Source: Acidaminobacter hydrogenoformans DSM 2784 | Lineage (GTDB): Bacteria; Bacillota; Clostridia; Peptostreptococcales; Acidaminobacteraceae | Length of the DNA stretch: 64,000 bases | Assembly (NCBI RefSeq): GCF_900103005.1 | Contig: NZ_FMWL01000002.1 | Span: 341,395 to 405,394 of the forward strand | Reading direction: 5' to 3' | In this document: piece after piece, positions 35,103 to 44,130 of the stretch | How positions within the stretch are numbered: position 1 is the stretch's first letter | Layout of the letters: the number at the start of each line of letters is the position of its first letter | The notes under the pieces: model-generated | Databases searched by the model: none | Seen by the model: the letters and a program-made list of their open reading frames with translations, nothing else | What the model was told of the DNA's origin: nothing | Program-made: the position numbers and the translations under genes

Positions 35103-36407
35103 ATGTCAAAATACTGGAACGAAGCAAAAGAATGTATGTCTAAAGAAGAAAAAGATCTGCTGCAGCTCGAACGCCTCCAGGACTCGCTTTCCAGGGCCTA
35201 TCACAACGTCCCCCATTACAGGCGTGTATTCCAGAAGTACGGCATAGACCCGGAAGACGTCCAGAGCCTGTCAGACCTCGCCAAGCTGCCATTTACCTAC
35301 AAGACGGACCTGCGGGACAACTACCCCTATGATATGTTCGCGGTCAGCCTTTCTGAGGTCGTCCGCATTCACTCCTCCTCCGGCACGACAGGCAAGCCTA
35401 CCGTGGTTGGCTACACCCGCCGGGATCTGAACACCTGGTCGGAGCTCATGGCCAGATCCCTGACCAGCGGTGGCGCCAACAGACATGATGTCATCCAAAA
35501 CGCCTATGGCTACGGCCTCTTTACCGGCGGCCTTGGCTTCCACTACGGCGGTGAGAAAATAGGCGCTTCCATTATCCCAATCAGCGGCGGCAACACCGAC
35601 CGCCAGGTCATGATCATGAAGGACTACGGCAGCACAGTCCTCACCTGCACACCTTCTTACGCGCTGTTTCTTGCGGAGTCCCTTGAAGACATGGGTATAA
35701 AGCCCGAAGAGCTGAAACTAAAGGTGGGCATCTTTGGTGCCGAGCCTTGGTCAGAAAATATGCGCCGCGAAATAGAATCCAGATTGAAAATCAAAGCGCT
35801 GGATATCTATGGCTTAAGTGAGATTATTGGACCTGGCGTCGCAGTGGAGTGCCTCGAACAAAAGGGGCTGCACGTCATGGAGGACCACTTTATTGTCGAG
35901 GTGATTGACCCCGTCACAGGCGAAGTACTTCCTGATGGCGAAAAAGGAGAGCTGGTGTTCACGTCACTCACCAAGGAAGCGCTCCCCATCATCCGCTACC
36001 GCACCGGTGACATTTCCCACATCATTCCTGAGCCTTGCGCCTGCGGCAGAACCCTCAGACGGATTGGCCGCATTCAGGGCAGAACGGATGACATGCTCAT
36101 TATCCGCGGCGTCAATGTCTTCCCTTCCCAAATTGAGCACGTCCTGCTGCAAATGGGCGACGTCCAGCCGCACTACCAACTGATCGTAGACCGCGTAGGT
36201 CAGCTCGACCAGCTTGAGGTCCATGTGGAGGTGTCTGAGACCTTCCTCTTCGACGAAGTTCGGGCACTGGAGGAAACGGCCAGCAACATCCGCTCAAGAA
36301 TCGAAAGCCTGTTAGGCATCTCCGTGAAGGTGCGCCTTGTGGAGCCTAAGACTCTGCCTCGCAGTGAAGGTAAAGCGAAGCGGGTTATCGACAATCGGAA
36401 GCTTTAG
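35103..36407 (+). CDS. paaK: Phenylacetate-CoA ligase
   Basis: AMP-forming ligase that activates phenylacetate (or indole-/hydroxyphenylacetate) to its CoA thioester. 434 aa: N-terminal [21 protein letters not shown]-loop [16 protein letters not shown] (about 95-110), [21 protein letters not shown], and C-terminal lid [26 protein letters not shown] precedes the ATG by 8 bases. Control by a T-box suggests use in making aromatic amino acids from arylacetates by reductive carboxylation, rather than in degradation (inference). It is followed by an ACT-domain gene. Confidence 0.94.
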   Translation: MSKYWNEAKECMSKEEKDLLQLERLQDSLSRAYHNVPHYRRVFQKYGIDPEDVQSLSDLAKLPFTYKTDLRDNYPYDMFAVSLSEVVRIHSSSGTTGKPTVVGYTRRDLNTWSELMARSLTSGGANRHDVIQNAYGYGLFTGGLGFHYGGEKIGASIIPISGGNTDRQVMIMKDYGSTVLTCTPSYALFLAESLEDMGIKPEELKLKVGIFGAEPWSENMRREIESRLKIKALDIYGLSEIIGPGVAVECLEQKGLHVMEDHFIVEVIDPVTGEVLPDGEKGELVFTSLTKEALPIIRYRTGDISHIIPEPCACGRTLRRIGRIQGRTDDMLIIRGVNVFPSQIEHVLLQMGDVQPHYQLIVDRVGQLDQLEVHVEVSETFLFDEVRALEETASNIRSRIESLLGISVKVRLVEPKTLPRSEGKAKRVIDNRKL

Positions 36408-36458
36408 TGAGATAATAATGTCAAGAAAACTCTATGTAGATAGAAGGGGGATTTCTCT

Positions 36459-36908
36459 ATGCTGATCCAACAATTGTCCGTCTTTTTGGATAACTCACCT
36501 GGACGACTCAACGCAGCCACCAAGGTCCTTTCTGAAGCCGGCATCAACATGCGCGCCCTTACCCTGGCAGACACTTCAGATTTTGGCGTCCTGCGGGTCA
36601 TAGTGGACAAGCCGGAGGAGGCCATGGCCATCCTCAGGAAGAACAATTTTGCCGCGAAAATGACGGAGGTCCTCGTAGTAGAAATGGAGGACACCCCAGG
36701 CGGTCTGACCACCATCCTCGACATTTTAGAAGATGGCGGCATCAATATTGAATATATGTACGCCTTTGCGGGCACCAAGCCGCGCAAAGCGCTCATGATC
36801 TTCAGGGTCAACAAGGCAGATGAAGCCATTGATTTGTTGAAATCCAAAAATGTCCGGCTATTCAGCACTGAAGAGGACATAGACGAGCTCATCCACGTTT
36901 ATTGGTAA
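36459..36908 (+). CDS. Double ACT-domain protein
   Basis: 149 aa made of two ACT repeats: LSVFLDNSPGRLNAATKVLSE (1-66) and VVEMEDTPGGLTTILDILED (70-140). Stand-alone ACT pairs bind amino acids, often Phe, Tyr or Trp, and occur beside paaK and indolepyruvate oxidoreductase genes in anaerobes. It starts 52 bases after paaK, behind AGAAGGGGG, and ends before a terminator, so it is in the T-box operon. Confidence 0.9.
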   Translation: MLIQQLSVFLDNSPGRLNAATKVLSEAGINMRALTLADTSDFGVLRVIVDKPEEAMAILRKNNFAAKMTEVLVVEMEDTPGGLTTILDILEDGGINIEYMYAFAGTKPRKALMIFRVNKADEAIDLLKSKNVRLFSTEEDIDELIHVYW

Positions 36909-36932
36909 ACACGTTTACTTTTGTGCGCATTC

Positions 36933-36962
36933 AAAAAAGCCGCTCCTTGTGAGCGGTTTTTT
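36933..36962 (+). terminator. Terminator of the paaK-ACT operon
   Basis: AAAAAAGCCGCTC / GAGCGGTTTTTT with a 5-base loop. Confidence 0.9.
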
Positions 36963-37145
36963 CATCTCATGAAAATTATTTATAAAATAATTGAATTTTT
37001 CGAAACAATTTTATGGTTTAAGACCTTTATGTTTTTCCAGCAAAATGGTATGATTAATGAGGCAACTTATAGGTTTCAATGCAAACGCCGCTCTGGCGGG
37101 AAAGACATCAGACGGCCTAATTTAATTATAAAAGGAGAATGTTCA

Positions 37146-37643
37146 ATGAATGCCATGCTTAAAAAACTCGTTGACCAAGGCTTCATGAATGAAGCACAGG
37201 GGCAGTACCTCGAAGAGGCTATGAACCGCAAGGAATCCATGATCGTTTCCGGCCACAAGGGCTGGGGCATCCTGCCGCTGTTCGCAACTATGAGCGCTGT
37301 CGCGAAGGCTAACTTCAGCATCAAGCAAGTAAAATCCTTTGACGACCTCGGCGGCGACACACAGTATTATGTTATCGCGGACCTCAAAGACATTGATTAT
37401 GCAAAGCTGATCTCTGACGCTATGATGATTCCTGACACTGGCATGATCTGCCTGAAGGACCCAGATCACCCATACTCCATCATGAAAATTTTCGGTGACG
37501 TCAAAAAGGCCGGCATTGATCAAAGCAAGGTCTTCCAAATCCTCGAATGCGCTAAAGAAAACGACGTCAAGTTCCTTACAAAAATTACCCGCATGACTTG
37601 GGACGAAAATGGCAAGCTGGTTAAAGAAGATTTTAAAGGATAG
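37146..37643 (+). CDS. Conserved protein with degenerate P-loop, unknown function
   Basis: 165 aa, no signal or membrane segment. MIVSGHKGWGILPLFATMSA (about residues 31-50) looks like a Walker A loop of the secretion-ATPase type (SGxxGxGK) that has lost its Lys-Thr. The rest (YYVIADLKDIDYAKLISDAM, then GMICLKDPDHPYSIMKIFGD) has no motif I can name. AAAGGAG lies 8 bases before the ATG at 37146; the frame extends upstream without a plausible start. Own terminator, so probably monocistronic. Confidence 0.75.
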   Translation: MNAMLKKLVDQGFMNEAQGQYLEEAMNRKESMIVSGHKGWGILPLFATMSAVAKANFSIKQVKSFDDLGGDTQYYVIADLKDIDYAKLISDAMMIPDTGMICLKDPDHPYSIMKIFGDVKKAGIDQSKVFQILECAKENDVKFLTKITRMTWDENGKLVKEDFKG

Positions 37644-37664
37644 TTAAAAGATCAGTAAACGTGA

Positions 37665-37708
37665 AAACTCCAGGAATTTGGCTGACGCCAATTTCCTGGA
37701 GTTTTTTT
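37665..37708 (+). terminator. Terminator after the P-loop-like protein gene
   Basis: AAACTCCAGGAATTTGGC pairs with GCCAATTTCCTGGAGTTT, followed by more T. Confidence 0.9.
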
Positions 37709-37729
37709 GTTTTTTGGAGGTGGACATTT

Positions 37730-37770
37730 GGTTGGGGACATATTTGGTTGGGGACAGTCCCCAACCAAAT
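37730..37770. repeat. Dispersed repeat forming a perfect palindrome
   Basis: GGTTGGGGACA at 37730 and 37746, the second within ATTTGGTTGGGGAC-A-GTCCCCAACCAAAT (14-bp perfect arms, 37742-37770). It lies between two convergent genes. Confidence 0.85.
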
Positions 37771-37786
37771 ACTTCCCACCTCCGAA

Positions 37787-38761
37787 TTACACCACATTTA
37801 CCGGTTCGCCATTTAAAAACCCTTCCAAATTCTCAACGGCAATCTCCATCAGCCTGGCCCTGGCCTCCCATGGTGCCCAGGCAATGTGAGGCGTGATAAA
37901 CAGGTTTGGCGCGCCCAGCAGCGGGTTGTCCGGCTTTGGCGGTTCGGTAGATAAGACGTCTACACCGGCGGCGGCGACTTTGCGGGCGCGGAGACCAATG
38001 GCAAGGTCCTCTTCTTTGACGAGGCCCCCACGGGACATGTTGAGTATGATGACGCCGTCCTTCATCTGAGCTATGCTCTCAGCGCAAATAAGGCCCTCGG
38101 TTTCCGGGGTCTGTGGGCAGTGCAGGGTGATGACGTCAGACTCTGCAAAGAGCACCTCCAGTGGCACAAAACGGTATGGCAGGCCCTCCCGCGGGCCCTT
38201 GCCCTTGCGGTCGAGCACCAGTATCTCCATGCCAAAGGCGTGGCCAATCTGCGCCACGCGGCTGCCTATGCTGCCAAAGCCTATAATCCCCAGCTTCTTG
38301 CCCACAAGCTCCACCATAGGATAATGCCAGAAGCAGAAATCCTTCGAATTTACCCATTCCCCCTTGCGCACGGCGGCGTCATGGGCGCCCACGTGGTGGC
38401 AGATCTCCAGCAGGTGGGCAAAAACGAGCTGGGCCACGGAGTCTGTGCTGTAGGTGGGGATATTGGTGACGGGAATGCCACGCTGCCTTGCCGCCTTGAC
38501 ATCCACAACATTGTATCCCGTGGCCAGGACGCCAATATAGCGGACGTCCGCAGCTTCGGGGGCACTTAGTGTCTCAGCGGTCAGAGGCGTCTTGTTGGTG
38601 ATGACGATCTGGGCGCCCCGGATCCGCCTGAGGATCTCCTCAGGCGCCGTCCTGTCATGGACGATGAGCTTGCCAAGCCTGGCAAAGCCGTCCCAGCTCA
38701 GATCGCCAGGGTTTAGCGTATAGCCGTCCAGGATGACAATGTTTAAAGGATGTTGTGACAT
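37787..38761 (-). CDS. D-2-hydroxyacid dehydrogenase (glycerate/hydroxypyruvate type)
   Basis: 324 aa NAD-dependent dehydrogenase. Motifs: GVLATGYNVVDVKAARQRGI, NAD fold LGIIGFGSIGSRVAQIGHAF (about 152-171), catalytic Arg in NMSRGGLVKEEDLA and His in NLFITPHIAWAPWEARARLM. The W-A-P after the histidine suits hydroxypyruvate/glycerate dehydrogenases. AGGAGG precedes the ATG by about 7 bases. Confidence 0.9.
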   Translation of the reverse strand: MSQHPLNIVILDGYTLNPGDLSWDGFARLGKLIVHDRTAPEEILRRIRGAQIVITNKTPLTAETLSAPEAADVRYIGVLATGYNVVDVKAARQRGIPVTNIPTYSTDSVAQLVFAHLLEICHHVGAHDAAVRKGEWVNSKDFCFWHYPMVELVGKKLGIIGFGSIGSRVAQIGHAFGMEILVLDRKGKGPREGLPYRFVPLEVLFAESDVITLHCPQTPETEGLICAESIAQMKDGVIILNMSRGGLVKEEDLAIGLRARKVAAAGVDVLSTEPPKPDNPLLGAPNLFITPHIAWAPWEARARLMEIAVENLEGFLNGEPVNVV

Positions 38762-38868
38762 TTTGAGTCCTCCTAATGAGTGGCCGCAGGGACTGCCACC
38801 CCCTTTTTTATTTTCAGAACAACGCTCCGATCCGCGAAATTATTTCCACGGTTTTACAGCTAAGCACC

Positions 38869-38896
38869 TTGACTCTTTTCTAACGAAGTTTAGAAT
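38869..38896 (+). promoter_or_regulatory. Probable promoter of glnA
   Basis: TTGACT (38869-38874) and TAGAAT (38891-38896) with a 16-base spacer, about 97 bases upstream of the start. No GlnR palindrome was recognised. Confidence 0.55.
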
Positions 38897-38992
38897 AGAA
38901 TTATAAAGGTTAGTATAACTATAGGAATGCGCTTTATTAATTCATGACAACCCTACTAAAAACTCGAAAGCTTTAAGGAGGGCAACAGCATC

Positions 38993-40432
38993 ATGAGACC
39001 ATTCCAAACCGCAGAGGACGTCCTGGCCTACATTTCAGAGGCGGACATCCAGATTGTCGACTTCAAGGTTATTGACATGAAAGGCAGATGGCACCACCTC
39101 TCCATTCCCAGCGAGCGCTTTGGCCCCAGCGTCCTCACCTCAGGCATAGGCTTCGACGGCTCCAGCTACGGCTTTCTGACCGTTGAAAAATCTGACATGG
39201 TCTTCATTCCGGATCTGAGCACCGCTTTTGTGGACCCCTTCACGGATGAAAAAACCCTGGTGTTCCTCGCCAACATTTTCCGCTTAAAGGACGGCCAGCG
39301 CCTCCGCTTTGAGGACGACCCGCGCTTCCTGGCGGAAAAAGCCGAGACCTATCTGAAAGCCCAGGGCATCTGCGACCGCGCCCTCTTTGGCCCGGAATTC
39401 GAATTCTACGTGCTCAACCACATTTCCTACCGCACTGATACCCACCACATGGAGGTTCGAATCGACGCCGACCAGGCGGACTGGAACACCGGTGACACGA
39501 CTTACCGCAACCTCGGAGCGAAGGTCCCGCCCCATGGCGGCTACCACGTAGATTTACCCATGGATTCCAGCTACAACTTCCGCAGCAACACCGTCAGACT
39601 TCTCGAAACCCACGGTGTACCTGTGAAATACCACCACTCTGAAAATGGCGGGCCGGGTCAGGTGGAAATTGAAGTAGAGTTTGCGACGCTGAGGGAAATG
39701 GCGGACCGCACCATGAAGCTGAAATACCTACTCAAAAACAACGCCCACCTGTTTGGGCTGACGACCACCTTCATGCCTAAGCCTTTCTGGAACGAGGCGG
39801 GCAGCGGCATGCACATTCATATGCACTTCTTTGATGGTGACAGACCCCTCTTCTTTGACCCTGACGGCTACAGCCAGCTCAGCGATACCGCCCTCTACGC
39901 CATAGGCGGCATTCTGAAGCACGCTGCAGCGCTGATGCCGTTCACCAATCCGAGCACCAATTCCTATAAGCGCCTGGTGCCAGGCTACGAAGCACCGGTC
40001 AGCATCTGCTACGGCACCGCCAACCGCAGCGCCGTCATACGGATTCCGGGCTATGCCACTGAGCCCCATAACAAGCGCTTTGAGCTCCGCTCCCCGGACG
40101 CCACGTCAAATCCCTATCTGGCCTTTACCGCTATGCTGATGGCTGCCATTGATGGGATTGAAAACAAAATTGATCCAGTGGCGGCGGGCTTTGGTCCTTT
40201 TGATGTCAACCTCTATAAGCTCCCTGAGGAGGAACGGGGCAAGGTCAAGGGACTCCCGGCCACGCTCCTGGAAGCCTGCCAGGCCTTGGAGGCGGACAAA
40301 GACTTTCTCATGAAGGGCGGCGTCTTTTCCGAGGTTCTGATCCGCAATCAGATTGAGCGGCTGACCAAGGAGCATTATCAGATCAGCGCGTTGCCGCATC
40401 CGGAGGAATTCAGATTGTACTATGAGCTTTAG
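38993..40432 (+). CDS. glnA: Glutamine synthetase type I
   Basis: Makes glutamine from glutamate, ammonia and ATP. 479 aa: beta-grasp IVDFKVIDMKGRWHHLSIP, FDGSSYGFLTVEKSDM, FGPEFEFYVLN, metal and substrate site NEAGSGMHIHMHFF, and NRSAVIRIPGYATEPHNKRFE. The tyrosine modified by adenylylation in enteric enzymes is present in VNLYKLPEEER, as in the GSI-beta class. AAGGAGG precedes the ATG. It has its own promoter and terminator. Confidence 0.94.
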   Translation: MRPFQTAEDVLAYISEADIQIVDFKVIDMKGRWHHLSIPSERFGPSVLTSGIGFDGSSYGFLTVEKSDMVFIPDLSTAFVDPFTDEKTLVFLANIFRLKDGQRLRFEDDPRFLAEKAETYLKAQGICDRALFGPEFEFYVLNHISYRTDTHHMEVRIDADQADWNTGDTTYRNLGAKVPPHGGYHVDLPMDSSYNFRSNTVRLLETHGVPVKYHHSENGGPGQVEIEVEFATLREMADRTMKLKYLLKNNAHLFGLTTTFMPKPFWNEAGSGMHIHMHFFDGDRPLFFDPDGYSQLSDTALYAIGGILKHAAALMPFTNPSTNSYKRLVPGYEAPVSICYGTANRSAVIRIPGYATEPHNKRFELRSPDATSNPYLAFTAMLMAAIDGIENKIDPVAAGFGPFDVNLYKLPEEERGKVKGLPATLLEACQALEADKDFLMKGGVFSEVLIRNQIERLTKEHYQISALPHPEEFRLYYEL

Positions 40433-40509
40433 GGTTTAAGTTTAGGTTAAATCAGGCTTTGATTTAAGTCGTTCAAAACAATAGACATGGAATTAAGACA
40501 AGGATTAAG

Positions 40510-40554
40510 AAGACCCTGCGCCCGTTGCAACTTGACGGGCGCGAGGGTCTTTTT
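40510..40554 (+). terminator. Terminator of glnA
   Basis: AAGACCCT-GCGCCCGT pairs with ACGGGCGC-AGGGTCTT, followed by TTTT. Confidence 0.88.
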
Positions 40555-40597
40555 GCTTGGTGGGTTGTTGGACAGGGACCATCGGCAGAGCCTTGCC

Positions 40598-42346
40598 TTA
40601 GTCCTTAGAGGTGAAAAGCGCGTCACATTTTGCGGCATAATCCCGCATCAATCCCGCCAGGACCTCCGGTTCAAGCTTGGTTGAACCTCCCGGGGTCTCG
40701 AAAAATCGCTTTGGAAGCTGGAGGTTCAGCTGATCGAAGCCAAAGCGTGACTTGAGCCTCAGCTTGGTCTTGTAGATCTCAACAGCGGCGGCCTTCAGCG
40801 ATTCTTCCGTGTGGGTTTCGCCTATGGAGGCAAGTGCATTCACTATAGTCCCGCGGTCGTAAAGCCTGCGGCCAAAGAGGCAGGCAATCATGGAATTGAG
40901 CAGGCAGCGGTGGAGCTCTTCCTCAAAGACTTTGTCCACCAGAGTGTCCAGACTGAAATCCTCCGCCTGGTCAAAGCCGTAGCCCCCGTTGCACAGATGG
41001 GAATGGCGGGCGCCCACCGCGGCACCCAGGACGGAGCCGTAGCCCGTATGGTAGCCGGCCATTTCATTGCCTGCCAGCTGCATGGCGAAGTCCTCGCCGC
41101 CGTAAAGCTTCGCAGCTGCGGCGCTGCCGTCACCCAGGGCTCTGTAGAAGTCGTTCGTCCGGTCAGAGATATGCTTCAAGGCTTTGAGATAATTTTTCTG
41201 GTTGCCAAAGGTGAGGGGCACCAAGGTTTGGCTCTCGTCCACGAGGCCCTTCTGGAAGGCTTCCGTTGCCCAGCCCAGGACCACTCCGGCGGAGATGGCA
41301 TCCAGACCGTAGGTTTCCACCGCTTCTATCATTTCCAGCACCTCGTCGCTGGTCTTGATGCCAAGGAAGGTCCCAAGGCTGAAGATCAGCTCGTAGTCGT
41401 AGCTGACGCTGACGGCTTCGTATTCATAACCCGGCCCGAATTCCCGGCGGAACTGGCCTATGTGGATACAGCCCACCGGACAGCCGGCGCAGGCGGTTTT
41501 TCTTATGAGGTTGCGCTGGGCAAAGGCCTCACCGGTGAGGGGCTCAATATCCTCGGAGAAGGTGGTTTGGAGATTGAGGGTCGGAATACCCTTGAATTCG
41601 TTCATGCCTGAGACGCCTATTGGGGTGCCCAGGTCATGGTATTTTTTCATGAGGTCTGTATTCAGGGCTTTCTGGTGGATGTCCGTGAAGGTCTTGAAGT
41701 AGGCTTTGCGGTCCTTAATCTCCTGGCCGCCTTTGCCGTAAATGCAGATGGCCTTCAGGTTCTTGCTGCCCAGGACAGCACCGAGGCCAAGCCGGCCAAA
41801 GTGGCGGTAGGTATCCACGCAGACACTGGCATAGTGGACCAGATTTTCTCCTGCAGGGCCTATTCTGAGGATGCTGCGCTTGCCAGCCCCCGGCTCCCGC
41901 TCACGGATAATGCGGCCCACTTCGTCTGACTCCAGGCCCCACATGGCCGCGGCATCCTTGAACTCCACGCTGTGGCTGCTGATGGAGAGGTAGATGGGCT
42001 TCTTAGCCCTCCCTTTGATGATTATGGCATCATAGCGGGCCATGAACATGGTCAGTGCCATGCGGCCGCCTGCGTAGCTTTCTCCCAGCTCCCCTGTCAG
42101 AGGTGACCAGAACATGGCCACGGTTTTTGTGACTATAGGAAAAATGGTCGAAAGGGCGCCTATAGCAAAGACGACGCACTGCTCTGGGTCCAGCGGGGCC
42201 TTGTCCTCCTGGAGGTGTTCTTCCAGAAGCTTTGAGGCAATGCCCACACCGCCCAGGTAGGCTTTGAGGTCTTTGCGCTGGCTGACCACGTAGGTCTCTT
42301 CGGTCAGGTCAATGGTGAGCACTTTTATGTAATCCTGGTAGATCAT
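40598..42346 (-). CDS. Tungsten-dependent aldehyde ferredoxin oxidoreductase
   Basis: Oxidises aldehydes to acids with ferredoxin as acceptor, or the reverse. 582 aa. AOR N-terminal domain with DLTEETYVVSQRKDLKAYLG and GVGIASKLLEEHL, the tungstopterin segment YAGGRMALTMFMARYDAIII, and the 4Fe-4S motif CAGCPVGC (about 290). In amino acid fermenters it handles aldehydes or acids from Stickland reactions. ATGA overlap with the preceding ferredoxin gene shows co-translation. Tungstate could enter by the modABC system at 3 kb. Confidence 0.92.
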   Translation of the reverse strand: MIYQDYIKVLTIDLTEETYVVSQRKDLKAYLGGVGIASKLLEEHLQEDKAPLDPEQCVVFAIGALSTIFPIVTKTVAMFWSPLTGELGESYAGGRMALTMFMARYDAIIIKGRAKKPIYLSISSHSVEFKDAAAMWGLESDEVGRIIREREPGAGKRSILRIGPAGENLVHYASVCVDTYRHFGRLGLGAVLGSKNLKAICIYGKGGQEIKDRKAYFKTFTDIHQKALNTDLMKKYHDLGTPIGVSGMNEFKGIPTLNLQTTFSEDIEPLTGEAFAQRNLIRKTACAGCPVGCIHIGQFRREFGPGYEYEAVSVSYDYELIFSLGTFLGIKTSDEVLEMIEAVETYGLDAISAGVVLGWATEAFQKGLVDESQTLVPLTFGNQKNYLKALKHISDRTNDFYRALGDGSAAAAKLYGGEDFAMQLAGNEMAGYHTGYGSVLGAAVGARHSHLCNGGYGFDQAEDFSLDTLVDKVFEEELHRCLLNSMIACLFGRRLYDRGTIVNALASIGETHTEESLKAAAVEIYKTKLRLKSRFGFDQLNLQLPKRFFETPGGSTKLEPEVLAGLMRDYAAKCDALFTSKD

Positions 42347-42879
42347 GCTTGACCCTCCCCTTCCTTTTTGGTGTTGGTTTCAGGACCATCAGCTTCGGGT
42401 TTGTTTTCCCGGGGCGCAGTGGCTTCAGGCGCGGTGGTCTTAGGCTCAGTTGATACAGGCGTGTCAGTCTCAGGTTCGTCCACTTCTTCCATCCAGAGGC
42501 AGTGGTGCGGGCAGTACCTGGTGCAGGTGCCGCAGTGCCGGCAGATCACCGGCTGGTCCAGCTTTTCGCTGTATTGCACAGCGCCAATGGCGCAGGCGCT
42601 GACACAGCGTTTACAGCTTATACATTTGTTCTTATCAAAGATCACCCCGCCGCCGGGCCTGGCCCTGAGGGCACCCGTCCTGCAGGCTTCGAGGCACGCG
42701 ATATTTTCCGTACAGGCAGCGCAGACCACGCAGACATAAGGGCTCTGAAGTCCGCCCTTGGTCTTGATATAAATAGCGCTCTCGCTCAGGGAATGCTGGC
42801 CGAGCAGCGTTGAGCACACAAGTGAGCAGGTCTGACACCCAATACAGGCGTTCATGTTGTAACGAAGGCGTTTAGCCAA
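42343..42879 (-). CDS. 4Fe-4S ferredoxin subunit paired with AOR
   Basis: 178 aa electron-transfer partner. Four cysteine clusters: CIGCQTCSLVC near the start, CVVCAACTENIACLEAC, CISCKRCVSAC and CRHCGTCTRYCP. This is the HycB/DmsB-like four-cubane layout. The last 45 residues are acidic and rich in Pro, Thr and Glu. I chose the TTG at 42879 because AAAGGTGG lies 8 bases upstream; the open frame further up runs through a perfect palindrome and is not credible coding. The stop overlaps the AOR start. Confidence 0.85.
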   Translation of the reverse strand: MAKRLRYNMNACIGCQTCSLVCSTLLGQHSLSESAIYIKTKGGLQSPYVCVVCAACTENIACLEACRTGALRARPGGGVIFDKNKCISCKRCVSACAIGAVQYSEKLDQPVICRHCGTCTRYCPHHCLWMEEVDEPETDTPVSTEPKTTAPEATAPRENKPEADGPETNTKKEGEGQA

Positions 42880-42964
42880 GTTGGATCCCACCTTTCTTTT
42901 TTTGCACATGATGTTTTTACCCCAGGGAGGGCCTGGGACAACAGAAAACTTTGGGAGCGCTTCA

Positions 42965-43036
42965 GGCGGGGGTTCAGGCGGGGACAGGGACGGACCGGAG
43001 ATCCGGTCCGTCCCTGTCCCCGCCTGAACCCCCGCC
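42965..43036. repeat. Perfect 34-bp inverted repeat
   Basis: Arms of 34 bases (42965-42998 and 43003-43036) are exact reverse complements with a 4-base loop AGAT. The arms contain the dispersed motif GGCGGGGACAGGGAC. It lies between the AOR operon and the divergent flavin reductase gene. No T run follows, so a simple terminator is unlikely. Confidence 0.93.
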
Positions 43037-43213
43037 CCAAGCCCCAAGTCCTAAGCCACCTCACACCTCCAAAACCGTCAAAGCTTGTTAACGTCCACTC
43101 AAAAATGCTACACTATGCATAGGCATTGTAACGCTTTGCGGCCTCGAGCACCCAAGCGGCAAACAAAATACCTGAAGCCTTTGGAATTCAAAACGAAAAA
43201 GGAGTGTCGAACC

Positions 43214-43735
43214 ATGACTTCATTTAAATCCGAATTTAAACCCGTTAAACCTGAGTCCATCCAGCAAAACGCGTTCGAAATGATTGGTAAGGACTGGATG
43301 CTGGTCACCGCGGAAGCAGACGGTAAATGCAACAGCATGACAGCCAGCTGGGGCGGCCTGGGCGTCCTGTGGAACAAAAACGTCGCCTACGTCTTCATCC
43401 GGCCGCAGCGCCACACCAAAAACTTTGTGGACCAGGCGGAGACCTTCACCCTGACCTTCTACGACGAAGGCCACCGCAAAGCCCTCAACTACATGGGCAG
43501 CGTCTCCGGCAAAGATGAGGACAAAATTAAAGGGTCCGGTCTGACGCTGAAGCACATCGACGGGACCCCATATTTTGATGAAGCGCGAGTGGTCATGCGC
43601 TGCAGGAAGCTCTTCGCCCAGGACCTCAAGCCAGAAAGCTTCATTGATACCGCCCTGATCGAGAAAGTCTATCCAGAAAAAGACTTCCACACTATGTACG
43701 TCGCGGAAATTACAGACGTCCTGGTCAGAGCGTAA
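43214..43735 (+). CDS. Flavin reductase-family protein
   Basis: 173 aa FMN-binding split-barrel protein: WMLVTAEADGKCNSMTASWG, FIRPQRHTKNFVDQAETFTL, and GKDEDKIKGSGLT. The family reduces flavin with NAD(P)H or serves as a flavoredoxin in anaerobes. AGGAG lies 10 bases before the ATG at 43214. It is divergent from the AOR operon. Confidence 0.88.
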   Translation: MTSFKSEFKPVKPESIQQNAFEMIGKDWMLVTAEADGKCNSMTASWGGLGVLWNKNVAYVFIRPQRHTKNFVDQAETFTLTFYDEGHRKALNYMGSVSGKDEDKIKGSGLTLKHIDGTPYFDEARVVMRCRKLFAQDLKPESFIDTALIEKVYPEKDFHTMYVAEITDVLVRA

Positions 43736-43766
43736 CACCCTGCAACAGGCAGGTACAAGCACTTGC

Positions 43767-44063
43767 TCACAGCACCACAAACCGCGACTGAAAAGCCGCG
43801 TTAAATTCCAAAATCAGCATTTCTTCATTGGCCGTATCTGTAAGCTGAGCCACCAGAACCCTGTCAAGGGTCCTAACCTCCAGCTCCGGATAGGGCTGAT
43901 TTTTTCTGTTCAGGCTGACGTTGTCAATGTCCTGAAACTTCAGCTTTAAACTTGGATGCCGCTTTTTCTGACGAGGGATCAGAGTCAAAACGTCCCCCTT
44001 GAGCGTCAATTCGCAGTCCACCGTCCTGAAAAAACCTTCCTTCAGCTTTACATTCCATGCCAT
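43767..44063 (-). CDS. Small protein, possible PH-like fold, unknown function
   Basis: 98 aa, no signal peptide. The alternating strand pattern VDCELTLKGDVLTLIPRQKK, LKLKFQDIDNVSLNRKNQPY, and LEVRTLDRVLVAQLTD with a C-terminal helix suggests a bacterial PH/GRAM-like domain. GAGGTG precedes the ATG at 44063; ten more residues are possible upstream. I do not recognise a family. Confidence 0.65.
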   Translation of the reverse strand: MAWNVKLKEGFFRTVDCELTLKGDVLTLIPRQKKRHPSLKLKFQDIDNVSLNRKNQPYPELEVRTLDRVLVAQLTDTANEEMLILEFNAAFQSRFVVL

Positions 44064-44130
44064 AGCGCTCACCTCTAACTTAATGATACACAAAAAAAAC
44101 GTTTTCTACCCCCTTTCCTCCATCTGTCAA

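Noticed and set aside
37050..37135. GEMM-like sequence before the P-loop-like gene (GCAAACGCCGCTCTGGCGGGA, ACGGCCTAA)
   Set aside because: The first stem resembles c-di-GMP-I, but the GACGCAAAG joint is missing and there is no room for the second stem before the ribosome-binding site.
42880..43047. N-terminal extension of the AOR ferredoxin gene
   Set aside because: The extra frame translates one arm of the perfect palindrome into Pro/Gly-rich sequence; a TTG with a good ribosome-binding site lies just before the first cysteine cluster.
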